Of a stretch of 64,000 nt of DNA, positions 1 through 7,913 are shown in pieces. The notes below the pieces were generated by a model that was not told the DNA's origin, ran no database searches, and saw nothing but the letters and a program-made list of their open reading frames with translations. The stretch is from Pseudomonas sp. PDM05 (GTDB lineage: Bacteria; Pseudomonadota; Gammaproteobacteria; Pseudomonadales; Pseudomonadaceae). Position 1 is the first letter of the stretch, and every line of letters starts with the position of its first letter. Location of the stretch: NCBI RefSeq assembly GCF_014851685.1, contig NZ_JACVAC010000001.1, positions 868,001 through 932,000 on the forward strand. Direction: 5' to 3'. A program made the position numbers and the translations under genes.

Positions 1-1
1 T

Positions 2-319
2 GTGTTCTACACCCTGCCCCAGCCACTGCTCAGTCGCGACGCCTACCAGGCGTTGTGGAACAGCTGGCGCCGGGACGAGGGCTTCGAAGTGCTCTCCTGC
101 ACGTCGAGCAACGCCGTGGTCAGCCTGCAAGGTGACGTGGCGATTTTTATGCATGACGTGGCCACCGAGCTGCGCATGAACGGGGAGCAATTTTTTAGCC
201 AGGAACGCGAGACCATTGTCTTCAAACGGCAAGGGAATCGCACAGAACAAAAACAAGGCCTGTGGCTGGCCTGTCACGAACATTTGTCCGCTATGCCGGA
301 AGGGCTGCCGCCCCCTTAG
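2..319 (+). CDS. SnoaL-like / NTF2-fold protein, C-terminal part (left edge)
   Basis: The open frame runs in from the left edge, so the GTG at position 2 is probably internal; about 105 residues are visible and SnoaL-like proteins usually have 130-140. Seen: a beta-rich C-terminal half ending RETIVFKRQG...QGLWLACHEHLS, the usual end of SnoaL/DUF4440 NTF2-fold proteins. Members of this fold are small pocket proteins, some of them enzymes; no reaction can be assigned. The next gene, an NCS1 permease, begins 21 nt after the stop, so an operon is likely. As I recall, the same three-gene order (SnoaL-like, NCS1, SSS) lies beside gbuA in P. aeruginosa (PA1420-PA1418), which suggests a role linked to guanidino-compound use. 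That link is inference from synteny. Confidence 0.75.
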   Translation: MFYTLPQPLLSRDAYQALWNSWRRDEGFEVLSCTSSNAVVSLQGDVAIFMHDVATELRMNGEQFFSQERETIVFKRQGNRTEQKQGLWLACHEHLSAMPEGLPPP

Positions 320-340
320 CCAATGTGATCGGAGCTGATC

Positions 341-1912
341 ATGAATAATAAAAACAACGATAAAAGTATTCGCAAGATAGAAACCAACGGGGTCGAGCAG
401 ATCCCGGACCATGAACGTACCGCCGGGCCCAAGGATCTGTTCCGCCTGATCTTCGGCGGTGCCAATACCTTTGCCACCGCCGTGCTGGGTTCCTTTCCCG
501 TGCTGTTCGGCCTGTCGTTCCAGGCCGGGGTGTGGGCGATTGTGCTCGGCGTGCTGGTGGGGGCGCTGATCCTGGCGCCCATGGGCCTGTTCGGGCCGAT
601 CAACGGCACCAACAACGCGGTGTCGTCCGGTGCGCACTTCGGCGTGCACGGGCGGATTGTCGGCTCGTTTCTGTCACTGCTGACGGCGATTGCCTTCTTC
701 TCACTGTCGGTGTGGAGTTCAGGCGATGCGCTGGTGGGTGGTGCGAAACGTCTGGTAGGCCTACCGGAAACCGACCTGACCCTGGGCCTGGCCTACGGCG
801 TATTCGCGATCCTGGTGCTGACCGTGTGCATCTACGGCTTTCGCTTCATGCTGTGGGTCAACCGCATCGCGGTGTGGGCGGCGAGCCTCCTGTTTTTACT
901 CGGGATCTTCGCCTTCGCGCCGACCTTCGACAGCCACTTCACCGGCACCGTCGCCATGGGCCAGAGCGGCTTCTGGGCGGCGTTTATCGGCGCGGCGCTG
1001 GTGGCCATGAGCAACCCGATTTCCTTCGGCGCGTTCCTCGGGGACTGGTCGCGTTACATCCCGCGTGAGACGCCGAAAATGCGCATCATGCTGGCCGTGG
1101 TCCTGGCCCAGATCGCCACATTGATCCCGTTCCTGTTCGGCCTGGCCACCGCGACCATCGTGGCAGTCAAGGCACCGGACTACATCGCGGCCAACAACTA
1201 CGTCGGCGGTTTGCTCGCGGTGGCGCCGAGCTGGTTCTTCCTGCCGGTGTGCCTGATTGCGGTGATCGGCGGCATGTCCACCGGCACCACATCGCTGTAT
1301 GGCACGGGGTTGGACATGTCCAGTGTGTTCCCGCGCCTGCTGTCGCGGGTCAAGGCGACCCTGCTGATTGGGCTGATGTCGATTGCCTTCATCTTTATCG
1401 GACGTTTCGCCGCCAACCTGGTGCAGAGCGTGTCGACCTTCGCCGTGCTGATCATCACCTGCACCACACCGTGGATGGTGATGATGATCATCGGCCTGAT
1501 CGTGCGTCGCGGCTTCTATTGCCCGGATGACTTGCAAGTGTTCACCCGTGGTGAAAGTGGCGGCCGCTACTGGTTCAGCCATGGCTGGAACTGGCGCGGG
1601 CTGGGGGCCTGGATTCCGAGTGCGCTGGTGGGCCTGTGCTTCGTCAACCTGCCGGGGCAGTTCGTTGGGCCGCTGGGCAACCTGGCCGATGGCATCGACA
1701 TCAGTCTGCCGGTGACGCTGGGGCTGGCGTCGGTGGTGTACCTGACCTTGCTGCGTGTGTTTCCTGAGCCGGCTGCGGTGTATGGGCCGGCCTTTGTGGC
1801 GAGGGAACTTGCTCCCGCCGGGGTGCGAAGCGGCCCTAAAACAGCAGCCTCCAGCTTCGCAGGCGAGCGGGAACAAGCGCCCTCGCCACACCAAGCTTCG
1901 TCATCACAATAA
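341..1912 (+). CDS. NCS1-family nucleobase/cation-type permease with a REPIN-derived C-terminus
   Basis: A 523-residue inner-membrane transporter of the NCS1 (purine-cytosine permease) family. About 30 hydrophilic N-terminal residues come first, then roughly 12 membrane segments, beginning with the family-like stretch FGGANTFATAVLGSFPVLFG and including GDWSRYIP near residue 235. The ATG has AGCTGATC upstream, a modest ribosome site. Substrate is not readable; synteny with the P. aeruginosa gbu region suggests a guanidino compound or a product of its breakdown. Odd feature: residues about 485-517 are translated from a palindromic repeat (see the repeat entry), so the hydrophilic tail after ...EPAAVYGP is probably not ancestral family sequence. 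A sodium:solute symporter starts 21 nt downstream, presumably in the same operon. Confidence 0.88.
   Translation: MNNKNNDKSIRKIETNGVEQIPDHERTAGPKDLFRLIFGGANTFATAVLGSFPVLFGLSFQAGVWAIVLGVLVGALILAPMGLFGPINGTNNAVSSGAHFGVHGRIVGSFLSLLTAIAFFSLSVWSSGDALVGGAKRLVGLPETDLTLGLAYGVFAILVLTVCIYGFRFMLWVNRIAVWAASLLFLLGIFAFAPTFDSHFTGTVAMGQSGFWAAFIGAALVAMSNPISFGAFLGDWSRYIPRETPKMRIMLAVVLAQIATLIPFLFGLATATIVAVKAPDYIAANNYVGGLLAVAPSWFFLPVCLIAVIGGMSTGTTSLYGTGLDMSSVFPRLLSRVKATLLIGLMSIAFIFIGRFAANLVQSVSTFAVLIITCTTPWMVMMIIGLIVRRGFYCPDDLQVFTRGESGGRYWFSHGWNWRGLGAWIPSALVGLCFVNLPGQFVGPLGNLADGIDISLPVTLGLASVVYLTLLRVFPEPAAVYGPAFVARELAPAGVRSGPKTAASSFAGEREQAPSPHQASSSQ
1795..1890. repeat. REPIN-like inverted repeat inside the NCS1 coding region
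   Basis: The arms TGTGGCGAGGG...CTTGCTCCCGC and GCGGGAACAAG...CCCTCGCCACA face each other around a short centre holding GCGAAGCGGCCCTAAA. This is the GTGGCGAGGGAGCTTGCTCCC type of palindrome common between genes in fluorescens-group Pseudomonas. Here it lies in frame within the last 39 codons of the permease gene. Confidence 0.85.
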
Positions 1913-1932
1913 GAAATCGGAGAATCGCCGTC

Positions 1933-3315
1933 ATGGCTTTGGATTTATTCGTCGTACTCATCTACGCCGCCGGCATGCTCGTGCTCGGCTATTACGGCAT
2001 GCGTCGCGCCAAGACCCACGAAGACTACCTGGTGGCCGGCCGCAACCTCGGCCCGTCGCTGTACATGGGCACCATGGCCGCCACCGTGTTGGGCGGTGCC
2101 TCCACCGTCGGCACCGTGCGCCTGGGCTATGTGCATGGTATTTCCGGCTTCTGGCTGTGCGCCGCATTGGGCATGGGGATCATTGCGCTGAACCTGTTCC
2201 TCGCCAAGCCGCTGCTCAAGCTGAAGATCTTCACCGTCACCCAGGTGTTGGAAAAACGCTACAACCCCATGGCCCGCCAAGCGAGCGCGGTGATCATGCT
2301 GGCCTACGCGCTGATGATTGGCGTGACCTCGATCCTGGCCATCGGCACCGTGCTGCAAGTGCTGTTCGGCCTGCCGTTCTGGATCTCGGTGCTGCTCGGC
2401 GGTGGCGTGGTGGTGGTGTACTCGACCATTGGCGGCATGTGGTCGCTGACCCTCACCGACATCGTGCAGTTCGTGATCAAGACCGTCGGCCTGATGTTTA
2501 TCCTGCTGCCGATCTGCCTGTACCGCGTCGGCGGCTGGGATGAACTGGTGGCCAAACTGCCCGCGTCCAACTTCAGCTTCACCGCGATTGGCTGGGACAC
2601 GATCATCACCTACTTCATGATCTACTTTTTCGGCATCCTGATCGGCCAGGACATCTGGCAGCGCGTGTTCACCGCCCGCGACGAAAAGGTCGCCAAGTAC
2701 GCCGGCACTTTCGCCGGTTTCTACTGCATCCTCTACGGCCTGGCCTGTGCGTTGATCGGCATGGCTGCCCATGTGCTGATCCCGGACCTGGACAACGTGA
2801 ACAACGCGTTTGCCGCTATCGTCAAAGTCTCGCTGCCCGATGGCATCCGTGGCCTGGTGATCGCTGCGGCACTGGCCGCCATGATGTCCACCGCCAGTGC
2901 CGGCTTGCTGGCCGCCTCCACCGTTCTGACCGAAGACCTGCTGCCACGCCTGCGTGGCGGTAAACAGTCGAGCCTGGCGATCAACCGTTTGTTCACGATG
3001 CTGACCGGTGTTGCCGTGCTGGGTATCGCGCTGGTGGTGAATGATGTGATCAGCGCGCTGACCCTGGCCTACAACCTGTTGGTGGGCGGTATGTTGATCC
3101 CGCTGATCGGGGCGATTTTCTGGAAGCGTGCGACCACCTCCGGCGCGATCACCTCGATGACCCTGGGCTTTGTGACGGCGCTGGTGTTCATGTTCAAGGA
3201 TGGCCTGGATGCGAACACGCCGATCTACTACAGCCTGGCGATAGGGCTGGTGAGTTTTGTACTGGTCAGTGTGCTGTCGCGCAAGCCACAGGCAGCAACG
3301 GCGCGCGCGGTGTGA
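1933..3315 (+). CDS. Sodium:solute symporter (SSS family)
   Basis: A 460-residue inner-membrane transporter of the SSS family, which couples uptake of a solute to sodium entry. Seen: about 12-13 hydrophobic segments, the early DYLVAGRNLG motif after membrane segment 1, and GGMWSLTLTDIVQF near residue 175, a family hallmark. ATG follows GGAG at about 11 nt. It is the last gene of the operon and a strong terminator follows 31 nt after the stop. By synteny it corresponds to the symporter beside guanidinobutyrase in P. aeruginosa. Two different permease families in one operon suggest two related substrates, or the import of one and export of another. Substrate unproven. Confidence 0.9.
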   Translation: MALDLFVVLIYAAGMLVLGYYGMRRAKTHEDYLVAGRNLGPSLYMGTMAATVLGGASTVGTVRLGYVHGISGFWLCAALGMGIIALNLFLAKPLLKLKIFTVTQVLEKRYNPMARQASAVIMLAYALMIGVTSILAIGTVLQVLFGLPFWISVLLGGGVVVVYSTIGGMWSLTLTDIVQFVIKTVGLMFILLPICLYRVGGWDELVAKLPASNFSFTAIGWDTIITYFMIYFFGILIGQDIWQRVFTARDEKVAKYAGTFAGFYCILYGLACALIGMAAHVLIPDLDNVNNAFAAIVKVSLPDGIRGLVIAAALAAMMSTASAGLLAASTVLTEDLLPRLRGGKQSSLAINRLFTMLTGVAVLGIALVVNDVISALTLAYNLLVGGMLIPLIGAIFWKRATTSGAITSMTLGFVTALVFMFKDGLDANTPIYYSLAIGLVSFVLVSVLSRKPQAATARAV

Positions 3316-3346
3316 TGCGCAACCGGTTTTAGAGCGGTTTCTTCAG

Positions 3347-3382
3347 CGGGCACGACGTCGGATGTCGTGCCCGTTTTTTTTT
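3347..3382 (+). terminator. Rho-independent terminator of the transporter operon
   Basis: A perfect 10-bp stem, CGGGCACGAC and GTCGTGCCCG, with a short loop and a run of nine T on the plus strand, 31 nt after the symporter stop. The minus strand lacks a T run after the stem, so it should not end the opposing small gene. Confidence 0.93.
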
Positions 3383-3415
3383 ACCTGCAACGGGCGCCTT
3401 GTGGTCGACCAGCGT

Positions 3416-3538
3416 TTATCTGCGACGCGGCCGGCGCTGCTCATCATCCGTGCGGATCGGCACCGGCTGCAGGGGCGGCTCGATCAGGCCCAGTGCAACA
3501 CCGAGGTCATGGAGCCAGTTTTGAATTTTCTCTTTCAT
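3416..3538 (-). CDS. 40-aa small protein resembling PA1414 (SicX sRNA locus)
   Basis: A short gene encoding MKEKIQNWLHDLGVALG, then LIEPPLQPVPIRTDDEQ and a tail of mostly arginine and proline (40 aa). ATG follows AGGGGGCAACC, a strong ribosome site. An amphipathic start, a proline-rich middle and an Arg-rich tail make it look like a genuine conserved peptide, not chance. From memory it resembles P. aeruginosa PA1414, which contains or overlaps the anaerobically induced sRNA SicX; the neighbouring LysR gene and the PA1418-1420-like operon support that position. Whether an sRNA is made here is inference. I see no TTGAT-N4-ATCAA Anr site in the 160 nt upstream, and no T-tailed hairpin just after the stop. 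Confidence 0.75.
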   Translation of the reverse strand: MKEKIQNWLHDLGVALGLIEPPLQPVPIRTDDEQRRPRRR

Positions 3539-3680
3539 GGTTGCCCCCTTTGAGGGTAATGCGGGTCGGCGGTCAATTCTTTCGCCTCTTCCTACAGGAT
3601 AGTAGCCCTAAGTCCTACGCATTGCTTGTACGAAACCACAACGAACTATTACTGAATTCATCGAAATCCTGACGAATCGC

Positions 3681-4574
3681 TCAAGCACTTGCGCGTGTGT
3701 CTTGCTCGAGCCCGACCTTGCCTTCTTGCTGCAGGTCGATCCATGCATTGAGGTTAGCGCCGAGCATACCCTTTCGCCACATCAGCCAGGTGGTCGCAGT
3801 GGCAAAATGCCCTGTCAGCGGATGAACGGACACGCTGTCCTTGCCCGGCAGGCTGTCGAGCATGGATTCGGACATCAGCGCCACCCCCGAACCGGCGATC
3901 ACACAGGCCAGCATGCCCTGATAGGACTCGATCTCGATTGCCCGCCCCATGGCTACGTGTTCGTGGGAAAACCACGTTTCCAGCCGTGTGCGATAGGCGC
4001 AACTACGTCGGAAGGTGAACACCGCACGCCCCGCCACATCCTGCGGCCCACGCACAGGTGGGTGGTCAGCCTCGCAAATCAACACCAAGCGTTCTTCGCA
4101 CAGGGCCACACCTTCCAGACTCGCGATGGTAATTGGGCCGTCCACAAAGGCGGCATCCAGGCGACCGGTAATCAACCCTTCGAGCAACTCACCGCTGGGC
4201 GCCGATTGCACCTGAAGGTTCACCATCGGATACGCCTTGTGATAGCGGGCCAACAGCTTAGGCAAATGCACCGCCGCCGTGCTGTACATGCTGCCCAGCA
4301 CAAAGTCGCCGGCCGGTTGTCCGCCCTGGACCGCGCCGTGAGCTTCGTCATGCAGCGCGAGCAGACGAGTGCTGTAGTCCAGCAGCACCTTACCCGCAGG
4401 AGAAAGTTGCAAGCGCTGGCGTTCTCGCACGAACAGTTCAACGCCGAGTTGCTCCTCCATCTGCTTGAGCCGCGTCGACAGGTTCGACGGCACACGGTGC
4501 AGGCGCTCAGCTGCGCGGGTGATGGAGCCCTCCTCTGCCACCGCCTGGAAAATGCGCAATTGACTGAACTCCAT
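3681..4574 (-). CDS. LysR-family transcriptional regulator
   Basis: A 297-residue LysR-type regulator: a winged helix-turn-helix in the first 60 residues (FQAVAEEGSITRAAERLHR...SNLSTRLKQMEEQLGVELF), then a type 2 periplasmic-binding-like effector domain. ATG at 4574 is chosen because GGAGAAAG sits at the right distance; a TTG four codons earlier overlaps that site. It is divergent from the MFS exporter gene 102 nt away, the usual arrangement for a LysR regulator and its target, so it probably controls that exporter and itself. It is also next to the PA1414-like gene, as is PA1413 in P. aeruginosa. The effector is unknown. Confidence 0.9.
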   Translation of the reverse strand: MEFSQLRIFQAVAEEGSITRAAERLHRVPSNLSTRLKQMEEQLGVELFVRERQRLQLSPAGKVLLDYSTRLLALHDEAHGAVQGGQPAGDFVLGSMYSTAAVHLPKLLARYHKAYPMVNLQVQSAPSGELLEGLITGRLDAAFVDGPITIASLEGVALCEERLVLICEADHPPVRGPQDVAGRAVFTFRRSCAYRTRLETWFSHEHVAMGRAIEIESYQGMLACVIAGSGVALMSESMLDSLPGKDSVSVHPLTGHFATATTWLMWRKGMLGANLNAWIDLQQEGKVGLEQDTRASA

Positions 4575-4676
4575 ACCTTTCTCCAAAACTGAACAAGTTA
4601 CTCACTATTATTCAATTTTACAGAAAGTCAATGCGCTTTAGGCTGAAGATCACTCGCTAACCCGCAGGAACACAGC
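4575..4676. promoter_or_regulatory. Divergent promoter region between LysR gene and MFS gene
   Basis: A 102-nt AT-rich divergent spacer that must hold both promoters and, by analogy with other LysR pairs, the regulator's binding site. The stretch around 4590-4625 (CAAGTTACTCACTATTATTC) is the most AT-rich part. I cannot define a clear T-N11-A palindrome. Confidence 0.5.
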
Positions 4677-5873
4677 ATGTCAGCCCGCCCCCGCCTACTC
4701 GCCAGCTTTATCGCCTTGATGATAGCCATGGGCATTGGCCGCTTCGCCCTCACCCCACAAATGCCGCACCTGCTGAGTGAGGGGCAGATCGACCTGACCG
4801 GCGCCGGCCTGATCGCTGCTGCCAATTACCTGGGCTATTTCGTCGGCGCGGTGGATTCGATCTTCGCCCGCAGCCATCACCACGTACGCGGCCGCCTGTA
4901 TGGCGGGCTGTGGCTGTGCGTGCTGCTGACACTTGCGTCGTACTGGGCCCACGGTTTCTGGCCGCACGTGTTGTTGCGCTTCGGCACCGGCGTTGCGAGC
5001 GCCTGGGCGCTGGTGATGATCACCAGCCTGAGCCAACCCCTGGCGCTTGCCGCTGGCCAGCCGCGCCTGGGGGCGTTGGTATTTGCCGGTCCGGGATTGG
5101 GGATCTTGCTGACGGGCTTGCTGGCACTGGTCTCGAACCTGCTGGGACAGGATAGCGCCACCTTGTGGCTGGTGTATGGGGCCGTGGCGCTGGTGATGTT
5201 GCTCGCCGTGCTGCCCTACCTGCCCCGGCCGACAGCCAACTCTGCACCCACTGCCAGTGCTGGCCGCAACCAGAGCATCGCCCACTTGGGCTGGATCTAC
5301 TTTCTGTTCGGCTTGGGCTACATCATCCCGGCGACCTTTCTGTCACAGATGGCCAGTGCGCAGTTCAGCGGCGCCTGGCAGGCCGATCTGTTCTGGCCGT
5401 GTTTCGGCCTGGCAGCAGCGCTAGGCGTGGTTGTCGCCAGCCTGCGCCGCAAGGACCCGAACACCACGCGGCGCTGGCTGATGACCACGCTGTGGCTACA
5501 GGGTGCCGGTGTGTTCGCCTGCTTGCTGGGCAATGGCTGGGGGCTGGCGCTGGGCGTGTCGCTGTGTGGTGCACCGTTCCTGGCGTGTATGCAATTGGTA
5601 ATGGCGCGCTTGAGAGAAATCGCGCCCCACGGCTACCAGCGCAGCACCGGTTTGCTGACTGCCAGCTTTGCCATGGGCCAGTTGAGCGGGCCGTTGCTGG
5701 CTTCAGTGAGCAGTCATCTGAGCGGCGGCCTGCACCCGGCGTTGGTGATCGCCGGATGCGGCCTGCTGGTGGCAGGTGCGCTGCTCAGCCGGCAACCAGG
5801 GGTACAGGCACACGAAGCTGTTCACGACGCGCCAGCACCAGGAAGAACAGCCCACCCAGGAAGCACCCGGTGA
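4677..5873 (+). CDS. YbfB/YjiJ-type MFS transporter
   Basis: A 398-residue inner-membrane protein with about 12 hydrophobic segments. The opening SFIALMIAMGIGRFALTPQMPHL matches the YbfB/YjiJ branch of the major facilitator superfamily (MFS_4), whose members are putative exporters of unknown substrate. ATG follows GCAGGAACAC. It is divergent from a LysR gene that likely controls it. Its 3' end overlaps the convergent NCS1 gene by 89 bp (5785-5873), so the last 29 codons are read on both strands; the hydrophilic tail after ...SRQPGVQAHEA may be a late extension. Confidence 0.87.
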   Translation: MSARPRLLASFIALMIAMGIGRFALTPQMPHLLSEGQIDLTGAGLIAAANYLGYFVGAVDSIFARSHHHVRGRLYGGLWLCVLLTLASYWAHGFWPHVLLRFGTGVASAWALVMITSLSQPLALAAGQPRLGALVFAGPGLGILLTGLLALVSNLLGQDSATLWLVYGAVALVMLLAVLPYLPRPTANSAPTASAGRNQSIAHLGWIYFLFGLGYIIPATFLSQMASAQFSGAWQADLFWPCFGLAAALGVVVASLRRKDPNTTRRWLMTTLWLQGAGVFACLLGNGWGLALGVSLCGAPFLACMQLVMARLREIAPHGYQRSTGLLTASFAMGQLSGPLLASVSSHLSGGLHPALVIAGCGLLVAGALLSRQPGVQAHEAVHDAPAPGRTAHPGSTR

Positions 5874-7227
5874 ACCAGGCGAAATTGGCCATGCCTTGCA
5901 ACGCCGGGGTGAAGGTGATCGCGACACCGACCAATGTCGCCGGCACCAGCGCCTTGACCGCCGTCCAGTTCACGCCGCCATCGAAGTAATAACGACCGCC
6001 TGGGCTGTCGTCGAACAGCGCATCCACGTCGATCTGCTGCTTTTTGATCAGGTAGAAGTCCACCAGCAGGATGCCGAACAACGGCCCGATAAACGCAGCG
6101 AGGATGTCCAGGGTGTAGTGGATCATCAGCGGGTTGTTGAACAGGTTCCACGGGGTAATGAAGATCGATGCGACGGCGGCGATCATGCCACCGGCGCGCC
6201 AGCTGATTTTGCTCGGCGCGACGTTGGCGAAATCGAACGCCGGGGAAACAAAATTGGCAACAATATTGATACCGATGGTGGCGGTCACAAAGGCAAAGGC
6301 GCCGAGCAGCACGGCCATGCTGTTATCGATGCGCGACACGGTGGCAATCGGGTCGTGGAGCATTTCACCGAACACCGGCAAAGTGCCCGAGACGATCACC
6401 ACGGTGACCAGCGAGAACGCCAGGAAATTTACCGGCAGCCCCCAGAAATTGCCGCGTCGCACGTCGTGCATGCTGCGGCAGTAGCGACTGAAATCGCCGA
6501 AGTTCAACGTCGGGCCGGAGAAGTACGACACCACCAACGCCGTTGCCACGATCACCTGACCAAATGCCTGCCAGCCCGACAGGGATTTTTCCGACAGGGT
6601 GAAGCTGATATTCGCCCAGCCCGCCTTCCACACGATCCACCCCGCCAGGGCAAACATCACCGCATACACCACCGGCCCGGCCCAATCGATAAAGCGGCGG
6701 ATGGACTCCATGCCGGCCCAGAACACCGCCGCTTGCAGCACCCACAAGCTTAGGAAACCAAACCAGCCGAGGTAGGACAGGCCCGCAAAATGCGGCTCTG
6801 CATACACCGCCATTTGTGGGAAAAAGCGCAGCACCACGATGATCAGGGCGCTGGAAGCCAGATAGGTCTGAATCCCGTACCAGGCCACGGCAATCAAGCC
6901 ACGAATCACCGCAGGAATATTCGCGCCAAACACCCCAAAGGCCAGTCGGCAAATTACCGGATACGGTACGGCGGCTTGCTGGCTCGGCTTGGCCACCAGG
7001 TTGGCGATCAACTGCACGATGCCGATACCGGCGAGCAAGGCGATCAATACCTGCCAACTGGCCAGCCCCAGGGCGAACAGGCTGGCGGCGAACACATAGC
7101 CGCCGACGCTGTGCACGTCGCTCATCCAGAACGCGAAAATGTTGTACCAGGTCCACTTCTGCGGCAGTGGGCCCAGGTCCTGGTTGTACAGGCGCGGGCT
7201 GTAGCCTTTGGGCAATTGTTCGGTCAT
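5785..7227 (-). CDS. NCS1-family permease (allantoin/hydantoin/nucleobase type)
   Basis: A 480-residue inner-membrane transporter with about 12 membrane segments. The start MTEQLPKGYSPRLYNQDLGP and WTWYNIFAFWMSDVHSVGGY are typical of the Mhp1/PucI/allantoin-permease side of the NCS1 family, different from the permease at 341. ATG at 7227 is preferred to the upstream in-frame codons because GAGGAG precedes it by 8 nt and family members start there. Proton or sodium coupling and the substrate (hydantoin, allantoin, cytosine, uracil and so on) cannot be told. No catabolic gene is adjacent. A near-palindrome upstream (7292-7303) may be an operator. Confidence 0.9.
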   Translation of the reverse strand: MTEQLPKGYSPRLYNQDLGPLPQKWTWYNIFAFWMSDVHSVGGYVFAASLFALGLASWQVLIALLAGIGIVQLIANLVAKPSQQAAVPYPVICRLAFGVFGANIPAVIRGLIAVAWYGIQTYLASSALIIVVLRFFPQMAVYAEPHFAGLSYLGWFGFLSLWVLQAAVFWAGMESIRRFIDWAGPVVYAVMFALAGWIVWKAGWANISFTLSEKSLSGWQAFGQVIVATALVVSYFSGPTLNFGDFSRYCRSMHDVRRGNFWGLPVNFLAFSLVTVVIVSGTLPVFGEMLHDPIATVSRIDNSMAVLLGAFAFVTATIGINIVANFVSPAFDFANVAPSKISWRAGGMIAAVASIFITPWNLFNNPLMIHYTLDILAAFIGPLFGILLVDFYLIKKQQIDVDALFDDSPGGRYYFDGGVNWTAVKALVPATLVGVAITFTPALQGMANFAWFTGCFLGGLFFLVLARREQLRVPVPLVAG

Positions 7228-7291
7228 CGCTGGGCTCCTCGTAATACCGGCCTGCGCTGCCGTAGCACTGTGCATACGGTAGGCGGCATGG

Positions 7292-7303
7292 TTTGTATAC
7301 GAA
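7292..7303. promoter_or_regulatory. Possible GntR-type operator upstream of NCS1 permease
   Basis: TTTGTATACGAA is a 12-bp near-palindrome (10 of 12 symmetric) 65 nt before the permease start. Its TTGTATAC core resembles FadR/GntR-family operators. A looser related sequence, CCTGTACACAATC, lies at about 7416-7428. Confidence 0.3.
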
Positions 7304-7425
7304 GCAGTCAGCAGAATGCGTGCCAATGGCACACAATCCCCAGCGAATCACGCCCCAAACAGCTTGACCAATGATGGGATGCGGGGACTTCGCTCAGCAA
7401 CGGTGCACAAAAATCCTGTACACAA

Positions 7426-7824
7426 TCACTGGCGCACCCGATCTGCACACAAATACCCAAGCGTGCAGCATGCCGCCGTCAGGCAGGTGCCCCAGGCCAT
7501 GTCCATCAGCGCCAGCCCGCCAGACCAGCCGTGCAGCGTGGCCCAGTTGCTCAGGTCATAAGTGCCGTAGGCGACCAGGCCCAACAAGGCCCCCAGACGC
7601 GCCGCACGCTGCCAACTCGCGCTGGGCAAGACGACAAACACCACGCAGCCGAGGACATACAGGAGATAGAAGAGTACTGCGGGCACTAACCGTGGCTGAT
7701 CAAGCATCAGCGGGCCCAGCAGGGATTTGTAGGTCGGGCCCATGAGGACGCCGAGCCAGAGACCGTCAAGCACCAGGAACGCGAGCAAGGTGCCGAGGTA
7801 GGCGAATACTGATTTTTTGGACAT
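7426..7824 (-). CDS. DUF2177 family membrane protein
   Basis: A 132-residue protein with four predicted membrane segments, beginning MSKKSVFAYLGTLLAFLVLDGLWLGVLMGPTY; LDxxWLG and YGTYDLSNWATLHGW are characteristic of DUF2177. Function unknown. ATG at 7824 follows AGAGGTG; the longer frame upstream has no ribosome site and runs through a palindrome. It lies 89 nt after the CvfB-type gene on the same strand with a REP-like hairpin between, so it may have its own promoter. Confidence 0.83.
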   Translation of the reverse strand: MSKKSVFAYLGTLLAFLVLDGLWLGVLMGPTYKSLLGPLMLDQPRLVPAVLFYLLYVLGCVVFVVLPSASWQRAARLGALLGLVAYGTYDLSNWATLHGWSGGLALMDMAWGTCLTAACCTLGYLCADRVRQ

Positions 7825-7853
7825 GACACACCTCTGGCAGAAGACAGCCTGTC

Positions 7854-7881
7854 GTGGCGAGGCCACCACCTCCCTCGCCAC
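7854..7881. repeat. Short REP-like palindrome
   Basis: Arms GTGGCGAGG and CCTCGCCAC (9 bp) around CCACCACCT. Same sequence type as the outer arms of the 1795-1890 repeat, but only the outer part remains. It lies between two co-directional genes. Confidence 0.6.
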
Positions 7882-7913
7882 CACAAGCCCTTTCATACAA
7901 AGAGGAACGTCGA

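Noticed and set aside
3539..3700. Anr box upstream of the PA1414-like gene
   Set aside because: I looked for TTGA-N6-TCAA and saw none, so I do not claim Anr control.
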